From: Bacteroidales bacterium
Lineage (GTDB): Bacteria; Bacteroidota; Bacteroidia; Bacteroidales; UBA1402
DNA: 64,000 nt
Assembly: GCA_017380635.1 (NCBI GenBank)
Contig: JAFODP010000006.1
Location: forward strand, 1 to 64,000
Direction: 5' to 3'
Both the position numbers and the translations under genes were made by a program. Below, one piece after another: positions 53,818 through 61,950 of the stretch. Under the pieces are notes generated by a model. The model worked only from the letters and a program-made list of their open reading frames with translations. It had not been told where the DNA came from and searched no databases. The first letter of the stretch is position 1. The number at the start of each line of letters is the position of its first letter.

Positions 53818-55449
53818 TTATTCGAAGTTGATATAGTGTAACTCGCAGAGCGAAGCGGGCGAGAGTGAGGTGCTATCGGCATGCGCGGCATTTTTCTGAG
53901 GCGACTCGAGATGAAAGCGGAGGAAAAGCGCGTGTTTGCCGCTCAGTCGGGCGATTTTTGGAACGCGTGCACTGAGGCTGATAAGTTGATTTTGAGGCAG
54001 TTTGTCGCTAATGTTGATGCGGCCCACTTTTACGCCATTTTTCTGCGGGTTGCCGATGAAAATATCGATGTGACCATTTTGTCCCAGTGGAACGAGTTCG
54101 AGCTTCAGGCGCAAGGATTTATCGCCATGACAAGCATCAAAATTGAAATACTTGTAGCCTACGACGGAAGCTTCGGTATTGAAAACCACCGGGTTGTGGC
54201 TGCCGCCCTCCACGCGAACAAAATCCGAATCGCGGCCAGAAGCTATGTAAGAGCCAAAGAAAGTCTTTCGAGGCCAATTGTGTTCGGCCGGACGAGGAGA
54301 AGTGTAGTAGCAAGCTATGCCGACTTCGTATTTTTTGTAAGGGTCAAGTCCTTCTGTATCAAATCCTTCTGAGTTGTATTCGCCTTCGCTGATGAAAACT
54401 TTTCCGTCGTGCACGCTTACATCGATGGGAGCCACCATGGCCTGGCGCGAATATTCATCCTTGCCCGTCTGACGATGATAGAATACCCACCATCGATCTT
54501 TTATCTTGACGATGCTGCCATGTGTATTGCCGTTGGGGCAAGCCGTGAAAATAGTCTTGCCGGAAGCATTCGTGTCGCGAGCGCGTCCGTCGATGATGGT
54601 GCCGCCATAGGTGTAAGGGCCGAGTGGCGCATCGGCGTAAGCGTAGGCTAAGGTGTAATTGCTTTGTGGCAGGCCGAAATCGCCATCGGCCGTCCATCTA
54701 CTGTAGATGAATACATACTTGCCTTCGATTTTTCTGATGGACGAAGCCTCGAAGAAACGGAAAATATTGTCCTGGTTCTTGCTGGGAATCATGTCTTTAA
54801 CGATGCTTGTGCCCGGCTTGACACTGGCCATGGTGTTAGGGTCGAGCTCGGCCGCCCAAGAAGTGTTGATGCCCCAATAACCATACACGCGACCATCATC
54901 ATCGATAAATACGGCGGGGTCGAAATCCATGCAGCCTTCCGTGCGGCGAGGATCGACAGAACTCCAATTACAAACTTCGAAAGGTCCGTCCGGACGCGCC
55001 GACTTGGCCACCATATTCTTGCGTCCACCGGCTTGGTTGTTGGGGTAGAGGTAATAAGTCTTGCTGCCATCACCGTTTGTAACTTCGCGAATATCAGGCG
55101 CGTATAGGACATCACCACGGCCATCTTCTCGGAAATTTTTCCCTTGTGCATCTCTTTTCGATTCGAAAATAATGCCATCGTAGCGCCAAGAGTTGAGGCT
55201 GTCTACATCGGCCGACCAAAGCGCCAATTCTCTGCCGCAGTAAGCGTCTTTCAAACTATCGTGCGAACCATAAAGATATACGCGCTGCTTTCCAGGACGA
55301 TCCGGATCGTCAAAAACGTAAGGTTCGCCGTCGGGAATGAACTCCCATGCAGGAAGAATAGGATTGACGGCGCCCGCGGATTGCATGAAACTGCAGACAA
55401 TCAGAATAATGCTATATGCGTAAATGCAATATTTTGTCTTTGTGTTCAT
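53818..55449 (-). CDS. Secreted GH43 arabinosidase-type enzyme with C-terminal CBM-like domain (543 aa)
   Basis: Signal peptide about 1-27. The GH43 propeller (about 30-370) has [60 protein letters not shown] (pKa-type Asp) and [19 protein letters not shown] (general-acid Glu), and a later [21 protein letters not shown] with the conserved His. The C-terminal region (about 375-540) looks like a CBM6-type beta-sandwich, with [20 protein letters not shown]. Activity on arabinan or arabinoxylan is likely; linkage specificity is not readable. The minus-strand box CGAAAATA (TATTTTCG) at 55480-55487 may be its promoter. Confidence 0.85.
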   Translation of the reverse strand: MNTKTKYCIYAYSIILIVCSFMQSAGAVNPILPAWEFIPDGEPYVFDDPDRPGKQRVYLYGSHDSLKDAYCGRELALWSADVDSLNSWRYDGIIFESKRDAQGKNFREDGRGDVLYAPDIREVTNGDGSKTYYLYPNNQAGGRKNMVAKSARPDGPFEVCNWSSVDPRRTEGCMDFDPAVFIDDDGRVYGYWGINTSWAAELDPNTMASVKPGTSIVKDMIPSKNQDNIFRFFEASSIRKIEGKYVFIYSRWTADGDFGLPQSNYTLAYAYADAPLGPYTYGGTIIDGRARDTNASGKTIFTACPNGNTHGSIVKIKDRWWVFYHRQTGKDEYSRQAMVAPIDVSVHDGKVFISEGEYNSEGFDTEGLDPYKKYEVGIACYYTSPRPAEHNWPRKTFFGSYIASGRDSDFVRVEGGSHNPVVFNTEASVVGYKYFNFDACHGDKSLRLKLELVPLGQNGHIDIFIGNPQKNGVKVGRINISDKLPQNQLISLSARVPKIARLSGKHALFLRFHLESPQKNAAHADSTSLSPASLCELHYINFE

Positions 55450-55722
55450 TTTTACAATAGTTTTAATTAAGCTAATGTGCGAAAATACGAAAAGATTTTA
55501 TAATCAAAGTGGGCTTTTTGCGACAAATTTTGCTGAAAACTTTGTCTTTGTAGTGTTTATAAATGTTTAAAAGAGATACTGAAAGGTTAATAAATGTAAA
55601 TAAATAATCAACTCAAATCGAATTTGTTAATTATTGATAAAATATCTAGCGAAATAAACAAAAATTAAGGAAGATTATCAAAAATTAAGAAATAGAGCGA
55701 TGGCTGCATCAGCAATTGCATT

Positions 55723-55730
55723 AACTTTGC
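55723..55730 (+). promoter_or_regulatory. Promoter (-7 box) of the glycogen genes
   Basis: TAACTTTG matches TAnnTTTG, about 35 bases before the GTG start at 55765. The gap 55450-55764 otherwise contains AT-rich sequence and a possible minus-strand box (55480-55487), with no gene or repeat seen. Confidence 0.6.
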
Positions 55731-55764
55731 ATCACGAATAATAACTCATATAAATTTTACACAA

Positions 55765-57537
55765 GTGTCTAACATAGAGGAGAATAACACTTTTTTGGTG
55801 GAAGTGAGTTGGGAGGTTTGCAACCGAATCGGCGGTATTTATACCGTGCTGTCTACCCATGCTAAGCAATTGGGCAAGACTTTAGGCGACCAACTTTGCT
55901 TCGTCGGACCAGATATCGAAAAAATCTATTGTCCCGATCAGCCCAATCCTTTGTTTTCGGAAGAAAGTACGCCGCTCGATGCTTGGCGCGACCAATTGTC
56001 GGATACCTTATTTAAAGTAAGAACTGGCCGTTGGAATGTGCCCGGTTCGCCTTTGGCTGTGCTGGTGGATTTCCGTCCCTATTACGACTTGAAAAACCAG
56101 ATCTATTCACAAATGTGGGATTGGTTTAAGGTGGACTCATTGCACGAATATGGCGATTATAGCGAAGCTTGCATGTTTGCTTACGCCAGTGGTGAAGCGA
56201 TCAAGTCGATGGTGGATTTTAAACAAGCTAAGTTGGGTAAAAAGGCCAATAAGACTGATTTTATCGCCCATTTCCATGAATGGACATGCGGCATGGGTTT
56301 GCTGTATCTCAAGCATTTTAAACCCGAAATTGCCACAGTTTTCACCACGCATGCAACGTCTATCGGTCGTTCTATTTGTGGTAACGGCAAGGCTTTGTAC
56401 GATTATTTGTCGGGATACAATGGCGATCAGATGGCGCGCGAGTTGAATATGGAAGCCAAGCATTCTTTGGAAAAAACGGCTGCGCAAGTGTCGGATTGTT
56501 TTACCACGGTGAGCGATATTACCGCTTTGGAATGTACGCAATTGCTTGATAAAAAGCCCGATGTGGTAACGCCCAATGGTTTCGAAGACGATTTTGTTCC
56601 GCCGGCACATAAAGCCGATAAGGCTCGTTCCATTGCTCGTGCCAAATTGCTCGACGTGGCCGAAGCTATTTTTGGTTATGCTTTGCCCGAAGATACCATG
56701 TTGGTGGCTACCGCAGGTCGTTACGAATATCGCAACAAGGGTTTGGATGTCTTCATCGATAGTCTGAGTCTTTTGCAGGAAAAATTGCAATCGGAAAGCT
56801 TGAATCGTCCGGTGGTAGCTTATGTTTTGGTGCCCGGCAATGTGAGTGCGCCTCGTCAGGAAGTGTTGGATCGTCTGATGGAACAGGAAGAAGTTTCGCA
56901 ATTGCGTTATGGTCGTCGTGTGCGTCAGGTGGCCAGCGAAATGGACGTGCAGCACATGAGCATCAAAGAGCCCATCTATCATCCTTACAATTCGCATTGG
57001 ATGCATTATATCGAAGAGGATAAAGTGCTGAATGCCATTAAGTCGCGAGCTTTCGGCAATACGCTTTCGGAAAAAGTGAAAGTGATATTCGTGCCTTGTT
57101 ATCTGCATGGCAACGACGGCATTTTCAACATGAATTACTACGATTTGTTGCAAGGTTTCGATTTGACGGCTTTCCTTTCTTATTACGAACCATGGGGTTA
57201 CACGCCGCTGGAAAGCATCGCCTTCTCCATTCCTACCATCACCACGTCCTTGTCGGGTTTCGGTGTGTGGGCGTCGCAGCTCAGTGCCGATGCAGAAAAT
57301 ATTGCCGGAGGCGTGGCCGTTATCAAACGTTACGATGGTAATTATGCCGAAGTGGCCGAAAAAGCTGCGGAAACCTATTATCAGTTCTGGCACATGAATT
57401 TCATGGAAGCCGCTCAGGCTCGTAAAAAGGCTCGCAGTATGTCGCGCAAGGCGCAATGGTCGAAGTTTATCAAGCATTATATGGAAGCCTATAAATTGGC
57501 TCTGCAGCACCGTGATCTTCGTCTTTCGGAGAAATAA
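55765..57537 (+). CDS. Glycogen synthase of the GT3-like (eukaryotic-type) family
   Basis: Adds glucose from a nucleotide sugar to glycogen. The N-terminus VEVSWEVCNRIGGIYTVLSTHA is the GT3 form of the donor-site KVGGL-like loop (GGIYTV). FIAHFHEWTCGMGLLYLK, TVFTTHATSIGR, VTPNGFEDDF and, near the C-terminus, SYYEPWGYTPLESIAFSIPTITT (the E-x7-E type catalytic region) follow the same family. It is 590 aa, shorter than yeast GSY. The start codon is GTG; no nearby ATG gives the conserved N-terminus. glgP follows after 57 bases, giving a synthesis/breakdown pair. Confidence 0.88.
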   Translation: MSNIEENNTFLVEVSWEVCNRIGGIYTVLSTHAKQLGKTLGDQLCFVGPDIEKIYCPDQPNPLFSEESTPLDAWRDQLSDTLFKVRTGRWNVPGSPLAVLVDFRPYYDLKNQIYSQMWDWFKVDSLHEYGDYSEACMFAYASGEAIKSMVDFKQAKLGKKANKTDFIAHFHEWTCGMGLLYLKHFKPEIATVFTTHATSIGRSICGNGKALYDYLSGYNGDQMARELNMEAKHSLEKTAAQVSDCFTTVSDITALECTQLLDKKPDVVTPNGFEDDFVPPAHKADKARSIARAKLLDVAEAIFGYALPEDTMLVATAGRYEYRNKGLDVFIDSLSLLQEKLQSESLNRPVVAYVLVPGNVSAPRQEVLDRLMEQEEVSQLRYGRRVRQVASEMDVQHMSIKEPIYHPYNSHWMHYIEEDKVLNAIKSRAFGNTLSEKVKVIFVPCYLHGNDGIFNMNYYDLLQGFDLTAFLSYYEPWGYTPLESIAFSIPTITTSLSGFGVWASQLSADAENIAGGVAVIKRYDGNYAEVAEKAAETYYQFWHMNFMEAAQARKKARSMSRKAQWSKFIKHYMEAYKLALQHRDLRLSEK

Positions 57538-57594
57538 TTTCTTGGAAATCAACTTATAAGAGAAGAATAATACATTTACATTAAATAACAAAAA

Positions 57595-60156
57595 ATGAAA
57601 ACAAAATTGTGTTCAAATCAACCTCAGTGGTCGGCCCTGAACGTTCAGTTGGCTTTGCCCGCAGGTTTGGAAAAAATGCAGGAAATCGCCTACAACTATT
57701 GGTGGACCTGGAATTACGAAGTGGTAGACTTGTATCGCAGTGTGGATGAGGCTTTGTGGACAGCTTGCAACGGCAATCCCGTGTTGTTCATCGAACGTCT
57801 TACCATTGCTCAATTGGAAGCTTTGGCTGCCGATGAAGTCTTCATGAAGAAATTGAACGACATTTATGCTAAGTTCCGCGCATATATGGACGTGGCTCCC
57901 CGTACCGATCGTCCCAGCGTGGCATATTTCAGCATGGAATATGGTATCTCTGAAGTGTTGAAGATTTATTCTGGTGGTCTGGGTGTTTTGGCCGGCGACT
58001 ACATCAAGGAAGCTTCAGATTGCAATATCGATATGGTGGCTGTTGGTTTCTTGTATCGTGAAGGTTACTTTACCCAAGGTTTGACCATCGAAGGTCAGCA
58101 GATTGCCATCTACGAACAACAACAGTTCAACTCTCTGCCTATCAAGCAAGTGAAGAATGCCGATGGTAGCAACATGTTGTTCGATGTTCAATTCCCCGGT
58201 TACACCGTACACTGCAATGTATGGTTGGCTCAGGTGGGTCGCGTGAAGTTGTATTTGATGGATACCGATCATCCTTTGAACAGCGATTTCGACCGTCATA
58301 TCACCGCTCAACTTTATGGTGGCGATTGGGAAAACCGTATGAAACAAGAATATCTCTTGGGTGTCGGCGGTATCCAGTTGCTGAATGCTTTGGGCATCAA
58401 GAAAGAAGTATATCACTGCAACGAAGGTCATGCTGCACTTATCAACGCAGAACGTATGGCCAACTTGGTTGCCGAAGATAAGTTGAACTTCTACGAAGCT
58501 TTGGAAGTGGTTCGTGCTTCAGCTTTGTATACTTGTCACACACCTGTACCTGCCGGTCACGACAGCTTCGACGAAGGTTTGTTCAGCAAGTACATGGGCT
58601 CTTATGCCGAAAAATTGGGTATCTCTTGGGCAGAAGTAATGGATATGGGTCGTGAAAATCCCGGCGATATCAACGAAAAATTCTCTATGAGTGTTTTCGC
58701 TTGCAACTGCTGTCAGGAAGTGAACGGTGTAAGCTGGTTGCACGGCGAAGTTTCCAAGAAGATGTTTGCTCCTATCTGGAAAGGTTATTCTCCCAGCGAA
58801 TCGCACGTAGGTTATGTTACCAACGGTGTTCACCTTCCCACTTGGGCTGCTCCCGAATGGCGTCAATTGTACGAACGTACTTTCGGTCCTGAATGGATGA
58901 ACGATCAGTCTAACTTGGAATATTACAAGAAAATCTACAACGTAAGCGACGAAGAAATCTGGGCTACCCGTCAATCTTTGAAGAAGCAGTTGGTAGAATA
59001 TATCCGCGCCAAGTACAAAAACAACTGGTTGCAGACCCAGGGTGATCCTTCTCGTATCATGTCTATCCTCGAAAAGATCAATCCTAACGCTTTGATTATC
59101 GGTTTCGGTCGTCGTTTCGCTACTTACAAACGTGCTCACCTCTTGTTCACCGACTTGGAACGTTTGTCTCGTATCGTGAACAATCCCAACTATCCGGTAC
59201 AATTCGTATTCACCGGTAAGGCTCACCCCGCCGACGGTGGTGGTCAGGGTTTGATCAAGCGCATTATTGAAATTTCGCGTATGCCCGAATTCCAAGGTAA
59301 GATTATCTTCCTTGAAAACTACGATATCGCTTTGGCAAAACGCCTTATCTCTGGTGTGGATATTTGGTTGAATACGCCTACTCGTCCTTTGGAAGCTTCA
59401 GGTACTTCTGGTCAGAAGGCCGAAATGAACGGTGTATTGAACTTCTCAGTACTCGACGGTTGGTGGTTGGAAGGTTACAAACCCGGCGCAGGTTGGGCTT
59501 TGACCGAAAAACGTACCTATCAGAACCAGGCTTTCCAGGATCAGTTGGACGCTGCTACCATCTATTCAATGTTGGAAAACGAAATCATTCCTTTGTATTA
59601 CGCCAAGAACAGCAAGGGCTTCTCTCCCGAATGGATTCAGTACATCAAGAATTCTATCGCCAAGATCGCTCCCGTGTTCACCACCAAGCGTATGTTGGAC
59701 GATTATATCGATCGTTTCTACACCAAGTTGGCTAAGCGTGCTGCTTATCTTTGCGACGACAACTATGCTAAGGCCAAGGAATTGGTAGTTTGGAAAGAAA
59801 AGATGGCTGCCGCATGGGACAAGATCGAAGTAGCCGAAGTGTCATTGCCCGAAGCTTTGGTAAACAATGCTCAGGTGGGTGAAGAACATCCTATCCGCGT
59901 TAGCTTGAACACTGCAGCTGCCGGCATCAACGCTGGTATCGGTGTGGAATTGGTTGTTGAAACCCAGGATGTTGATGGCAACTTGAAGTATGTTACCTAC
60001 GAAATGAACCAAGTGAAGGCTGCCGAAGGCAAGATGGATTTCGAATTGACTTATCGTCTGAAGAAAGCCGGAGCATTCAAGTATGCTTTCCGTATGTTCC
60101 CCAAACACGCAGATCTGCCTCATCGTCAGGACTTCTGCTTTGTGCGTTGGTTCTAA
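57595..60156 (+). CDS. glgP: Alpha-glucan (glycogen) phosphorylase
   Basis: GT35 enzyme releasing glucose-1-phosphate. An N-terminal DUF3417-like domain (about 10-110, [17 protein letters not shown]) is typical of the archaeal/bacterial TIGR02094 type. Substrate and phosphate regions include [32 protein letters not shown] and [14 protein letters not shown]. The PLP-binding region is [14 protein letters not shown], with the Lys near residue 610. A C-terminal beta domain of about 120 residues is added. It is 853 aa. It follows the synthase on the same strand and ends at a terminator (60181-60213). Confidence 0.94.
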   Translation: MKTKLCSNQPQWSALNVQLALPAGLEKMQEIAYNYWWTWNYEVVDLYRSVDEALWTACNGNPVLFIERLTIAQLEALAADEVFMKKLNDIYAKFRAYMDVAPRTDRPSVAYFSMEYGISEVLKIYSGGLGVLAGDYIKEASDCNIDMVAVGFLYREGYFTQGLTIEGQQIAIYEQQQFNSLPIKQVKNADGSNMLFDVQFPGYTVHCNVWLAQVGRVKLYLMDTDHPLNSDFDRHITAQLYGGDWENRMKQEYLLGVGGIQLLNALGIKKEVYHCNEGHAALINAERMANLVAEDKLNFYEALEVVRASALYTCHTPVPAGHDSFDEGLFSKYMGSYAEKLGISWAEVMDMGRENPGDINEKFSMSVFACNCCQEVNGVSWLHGEVSKKMFAPIWKGYSPSESHVGYVTNGVHLPTWAAPEWRQLYERTFGPEWMNDQSNLEYYKKIYNVSDEEIWATRQSLKKQLVEYIRAKYKNNWLQTQGDPSRIMSILEKINPNALIIGFGRRFATYKRAHLLFTDLERLSRIVNNPNYPVQFVFTGKAHPADGGGQGLIKRIIEISRMPEFQGKIIFLENYDIALAKRLISGVDIWLNTPTRPLEASGTSGQKAEMNGVLNFSVLDGWWLEGYKPGAGWALTEKRTYQNQAFQDQLDAATIYSMLENEIIPLYYAKNSKGFSPEWIQYIKNSIAKIAPVFTTKRMLDDYIDRFYTKLAKRAAYLCDDNYAKAKELVVWKEKMAAAWDKIEVAEVSLPEALVNNAQVGEEHPIRVSLNTAAAGINAGIGVELVVETQDVDGNLKYVTYEMNQVKAAEGKMDFELTYRLKKAGAFKYAFRMFPKHADLPHRQDFCFVRWF

Positions 60157-60180
60157 TTTTCAACGATATTTCTTTGCAGG

Positions 60181-60213
60181 GCGGGCTCGATTATTTCGGG
60201 CTCGCTTTTTTTT
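60181..60213 (+). terminator. Terminator after glgP
   Basis: GCGGGCTCG (60181-60189) pairs with CGGGCTCGC (60197-60205) using two G-T wobbles, then an eight-base T-run to 60213. Confidence 0.82.
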
Positions 60214-60298
60214 GTGCCCAGCGGTGATGTTTGGCTTTTCGGGGAAACTTTGTATCTTCGCCCTGCTTCTAATATGGCTAACAGATTTTCAGAAAGTT

Positions 60299-60904
60299 AT
60301 GATAAAGTTGTACCAAGAGAATCCTAATCCCAAGCAGATTCAGCAGATAGTGGATGTACTGAAAGACGGAGGTTTAATCATATATCCTACGGATACGATT
60401 TACGCCATCGGTTGTGATATTTTCAATGCCAAGGCCGTGGAAAAAGTGTGTCAGATGAAAGGAGTTTCGTCGGCCAAGGCCAATCTGTCGTTCGTGTGCA
60501 AAGATTTGAGTCATATTGCCGAATATGCTAAGGTGTCGACGCCTGTATTCAAGTTGATGAAGCGTTATCTGCCAGGGCCTTATACTTTTATTCTGAATGG
60601 AAGTCATCAGTTGCCCAAGCTATTCAAGCAGAAAAAAACAGTGGGCATCCGCATTCCCGACAATGCTATTGCTTTGGCTATTGTGGAGGCTTTGGGCAAT
60701 CCTTTGCTCAGTATGACCTTGAAGGACGATTATGACGAAGTGGAATATACTTGCAATCCCGAACTGATAGAAGAACGTTATGGCCGTCAGGTGGATCTGG
60801 TGATTGATGGCGGCATGGGCCAAATAGAAGCGTCCACGGTGATAGATTGCACCGTGGACGAGCCTATAGTAGTAAGACAAGGCTTGGGCGAAGTAGATTT
60901 CTAA
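60299..60904 (+). CDS. YrdC/Sua5/TsaC-type threonylcarbamoyl-AMP synthase
   Basis: Makes L-threonylcarbamoyl-AMP for the t6A37 modification of ANN-decoding tRNAs. The YrdC core shows LKDGGLIIYPTDTIYAIGCD (about 20-39), KRYLPGPYTFIL (about 91-102) and KTVGIRIPDNAIALAIVEALGNPLLSMTLK (about 115-144). It has no Sua5 C-terminal domain. It is 201 aa from ATG 60299, whose MIKLYQENP start is typical; the frame is open upstream into glgP but without likeness. YciO-type paralogues are an alternative. The convergent SIS gene ends 18 bases away. Confidence 0.87.
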   Translation: MIKLYQENPNPKQIQQIVDVLKDGGLIIYPTDTIYAIGCDIFNAKAVEKVCQMKGVSSAKANLSFVCKDLSHIAEYAKVSTPVFKLMKRYLPGPYTFILNGSHQLPKLFKQKKTVGIRIPDNAIALAIVEALGNPLLSMTLKDDYDEVEYTCNPELIEERYGRQVDLVIDGGMGQIEASTVIDCTVDEPIVVRQGLGEVDF

Positions 60905-60922
60905 TCGGCCCAAGTTGTTGTT

Positions 60923-61939
60923 TTAGAGCACCAATTCGTTGCCGACTTTGCGTGCGCGGTCGGGCTTGTCCAAATCGATACCGATACCCAAACCGATTTC
61001 CACCAAAAGATTCCAACCGGCGCAGAGATAAGCGTAAGGCTGCATTTCGCCGCAGTCGGGCACGATGATGGTGGGGAAGGGAGTCTGCTTATTGGAGATG
61101 GCAATCACTTTACAGCCAACGCCTTGTTCCAATACTTCCTGAAATTTTTCGTATTCTTCTTCGATGGGATCGATCACAAATACCACATCGCAAGGTTTCA
61201 TTACTTCTTCGATGCCGTGAACGGCGTAAGTGCCTTCCAGAAAATCAGATTTACGACGCGTGATTTCGTTGGTTTTCAAAGTCAATTCTTCGGCAACACC
61301 ATCGTTGTAGCCAGAGAAATAAATGGTTTCGGCTTTCTTTACATAGTCTACAATTTCGGCAGGAATTTCCAGTGTGAGCGCTTGTTCCAACTTGTCGGCC
61401 AAGTCTTGCAATTCGGCCGTTTTGTCCCAACCTTGGATGTGCCAAAGGATAGATTCGTAGAACAAAGTCTGTTCAATCACACTCTTGGTGGCGGCAACCG
61501 CCTGTTCCCAACCGCAATTGAGTACATGAGTGGCTTTGCATTGTTTTTCCAACATGGTGTCTTCGCAGGCGGTAAGGCCGAAAACATCTTGCTTGCCGGC
61601 GTCGGTCAATTTCTTGGCCAAGAGTACCACTTCTTTGGTACGACCCGAGTTGGAAGCACAATAAACGCTGTATTTCGATAAATCGTATTCGTAAGATTGA
61701 CGGCTGCCGTCGGTTTGGATATTCAAATCCATGCCCCAACGTTTGGCTTTTCTCATGGCGTTTTTGGCGGGGAAAATACGGCTGGAACCTTCGCCCGTCA
61801 GGAACAATTTCTTGCTTTCTGCAATCAGCTTGGCAGATGCTGCAGAAGCAGCGGGATCAAACTTTCTTACCGTAGCCACGGTATCCATCATTTCTTGTAC
61901 CAATGCGTAATTGGCATACTTTTTGTCACTTAAGTTCAT
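60923..61939 (-). CDS. SIS-domain sugar-phosphate isomerase/deaminase-like protein
   Basis: Two SIS (sugar isomerase) folds can be traced: about 25-165 with FLTGEGSSRIFPAKNA and YCASNSGRTKEVVLLAK, and about 185-330 with IYFSGYNDGVAEELTLK, EGTYAVHGIEEVM and FVIDPIEEEYEKFQEV. The pattern resembles the isomerase half of GlmS and AgaS/FrlB-type proteins. It lacks the glutaminase domain, so it would act on a preformed amino-sugar phosphate or as a regulator. It is 338 aa. It lies 11 bases behind the DUF4954 gene on the same strand and is probably cotranscribed. Confidence 0.82.
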   Translation of the reverse strand: MNLSDKKYANYALVQEMMDTVATVRKFDPAASAASAKLIAESKKLFLTGEGSSRIFPAKNAMRKAKRWGMDLNIQTDGSRQSYEYDLSKYSVYCASNSGRTKEVVLLAKKLTDAGKQDVFGLTACEDTMLEKQCKATHVLNCGWEQAVAATKSVIEQTLFYESILWHIQGWDKTAELQDLADKLEQALTLEIPAEIVDYVKKAETIYFSGYNDGVAEELTLKTNEITRRKSDFLEGTYAVHGIEEVMKPCDVVFVIDPIEEEYEKFQEVLEQGVGCKVIAISNKQTPFPTIIVPDCGEMQPYAYLCAGWNLLVEIGLGIGIDLDKPDRARKVGNELVL

Positions 61940-61950
61940 AGTAGTGAGAA

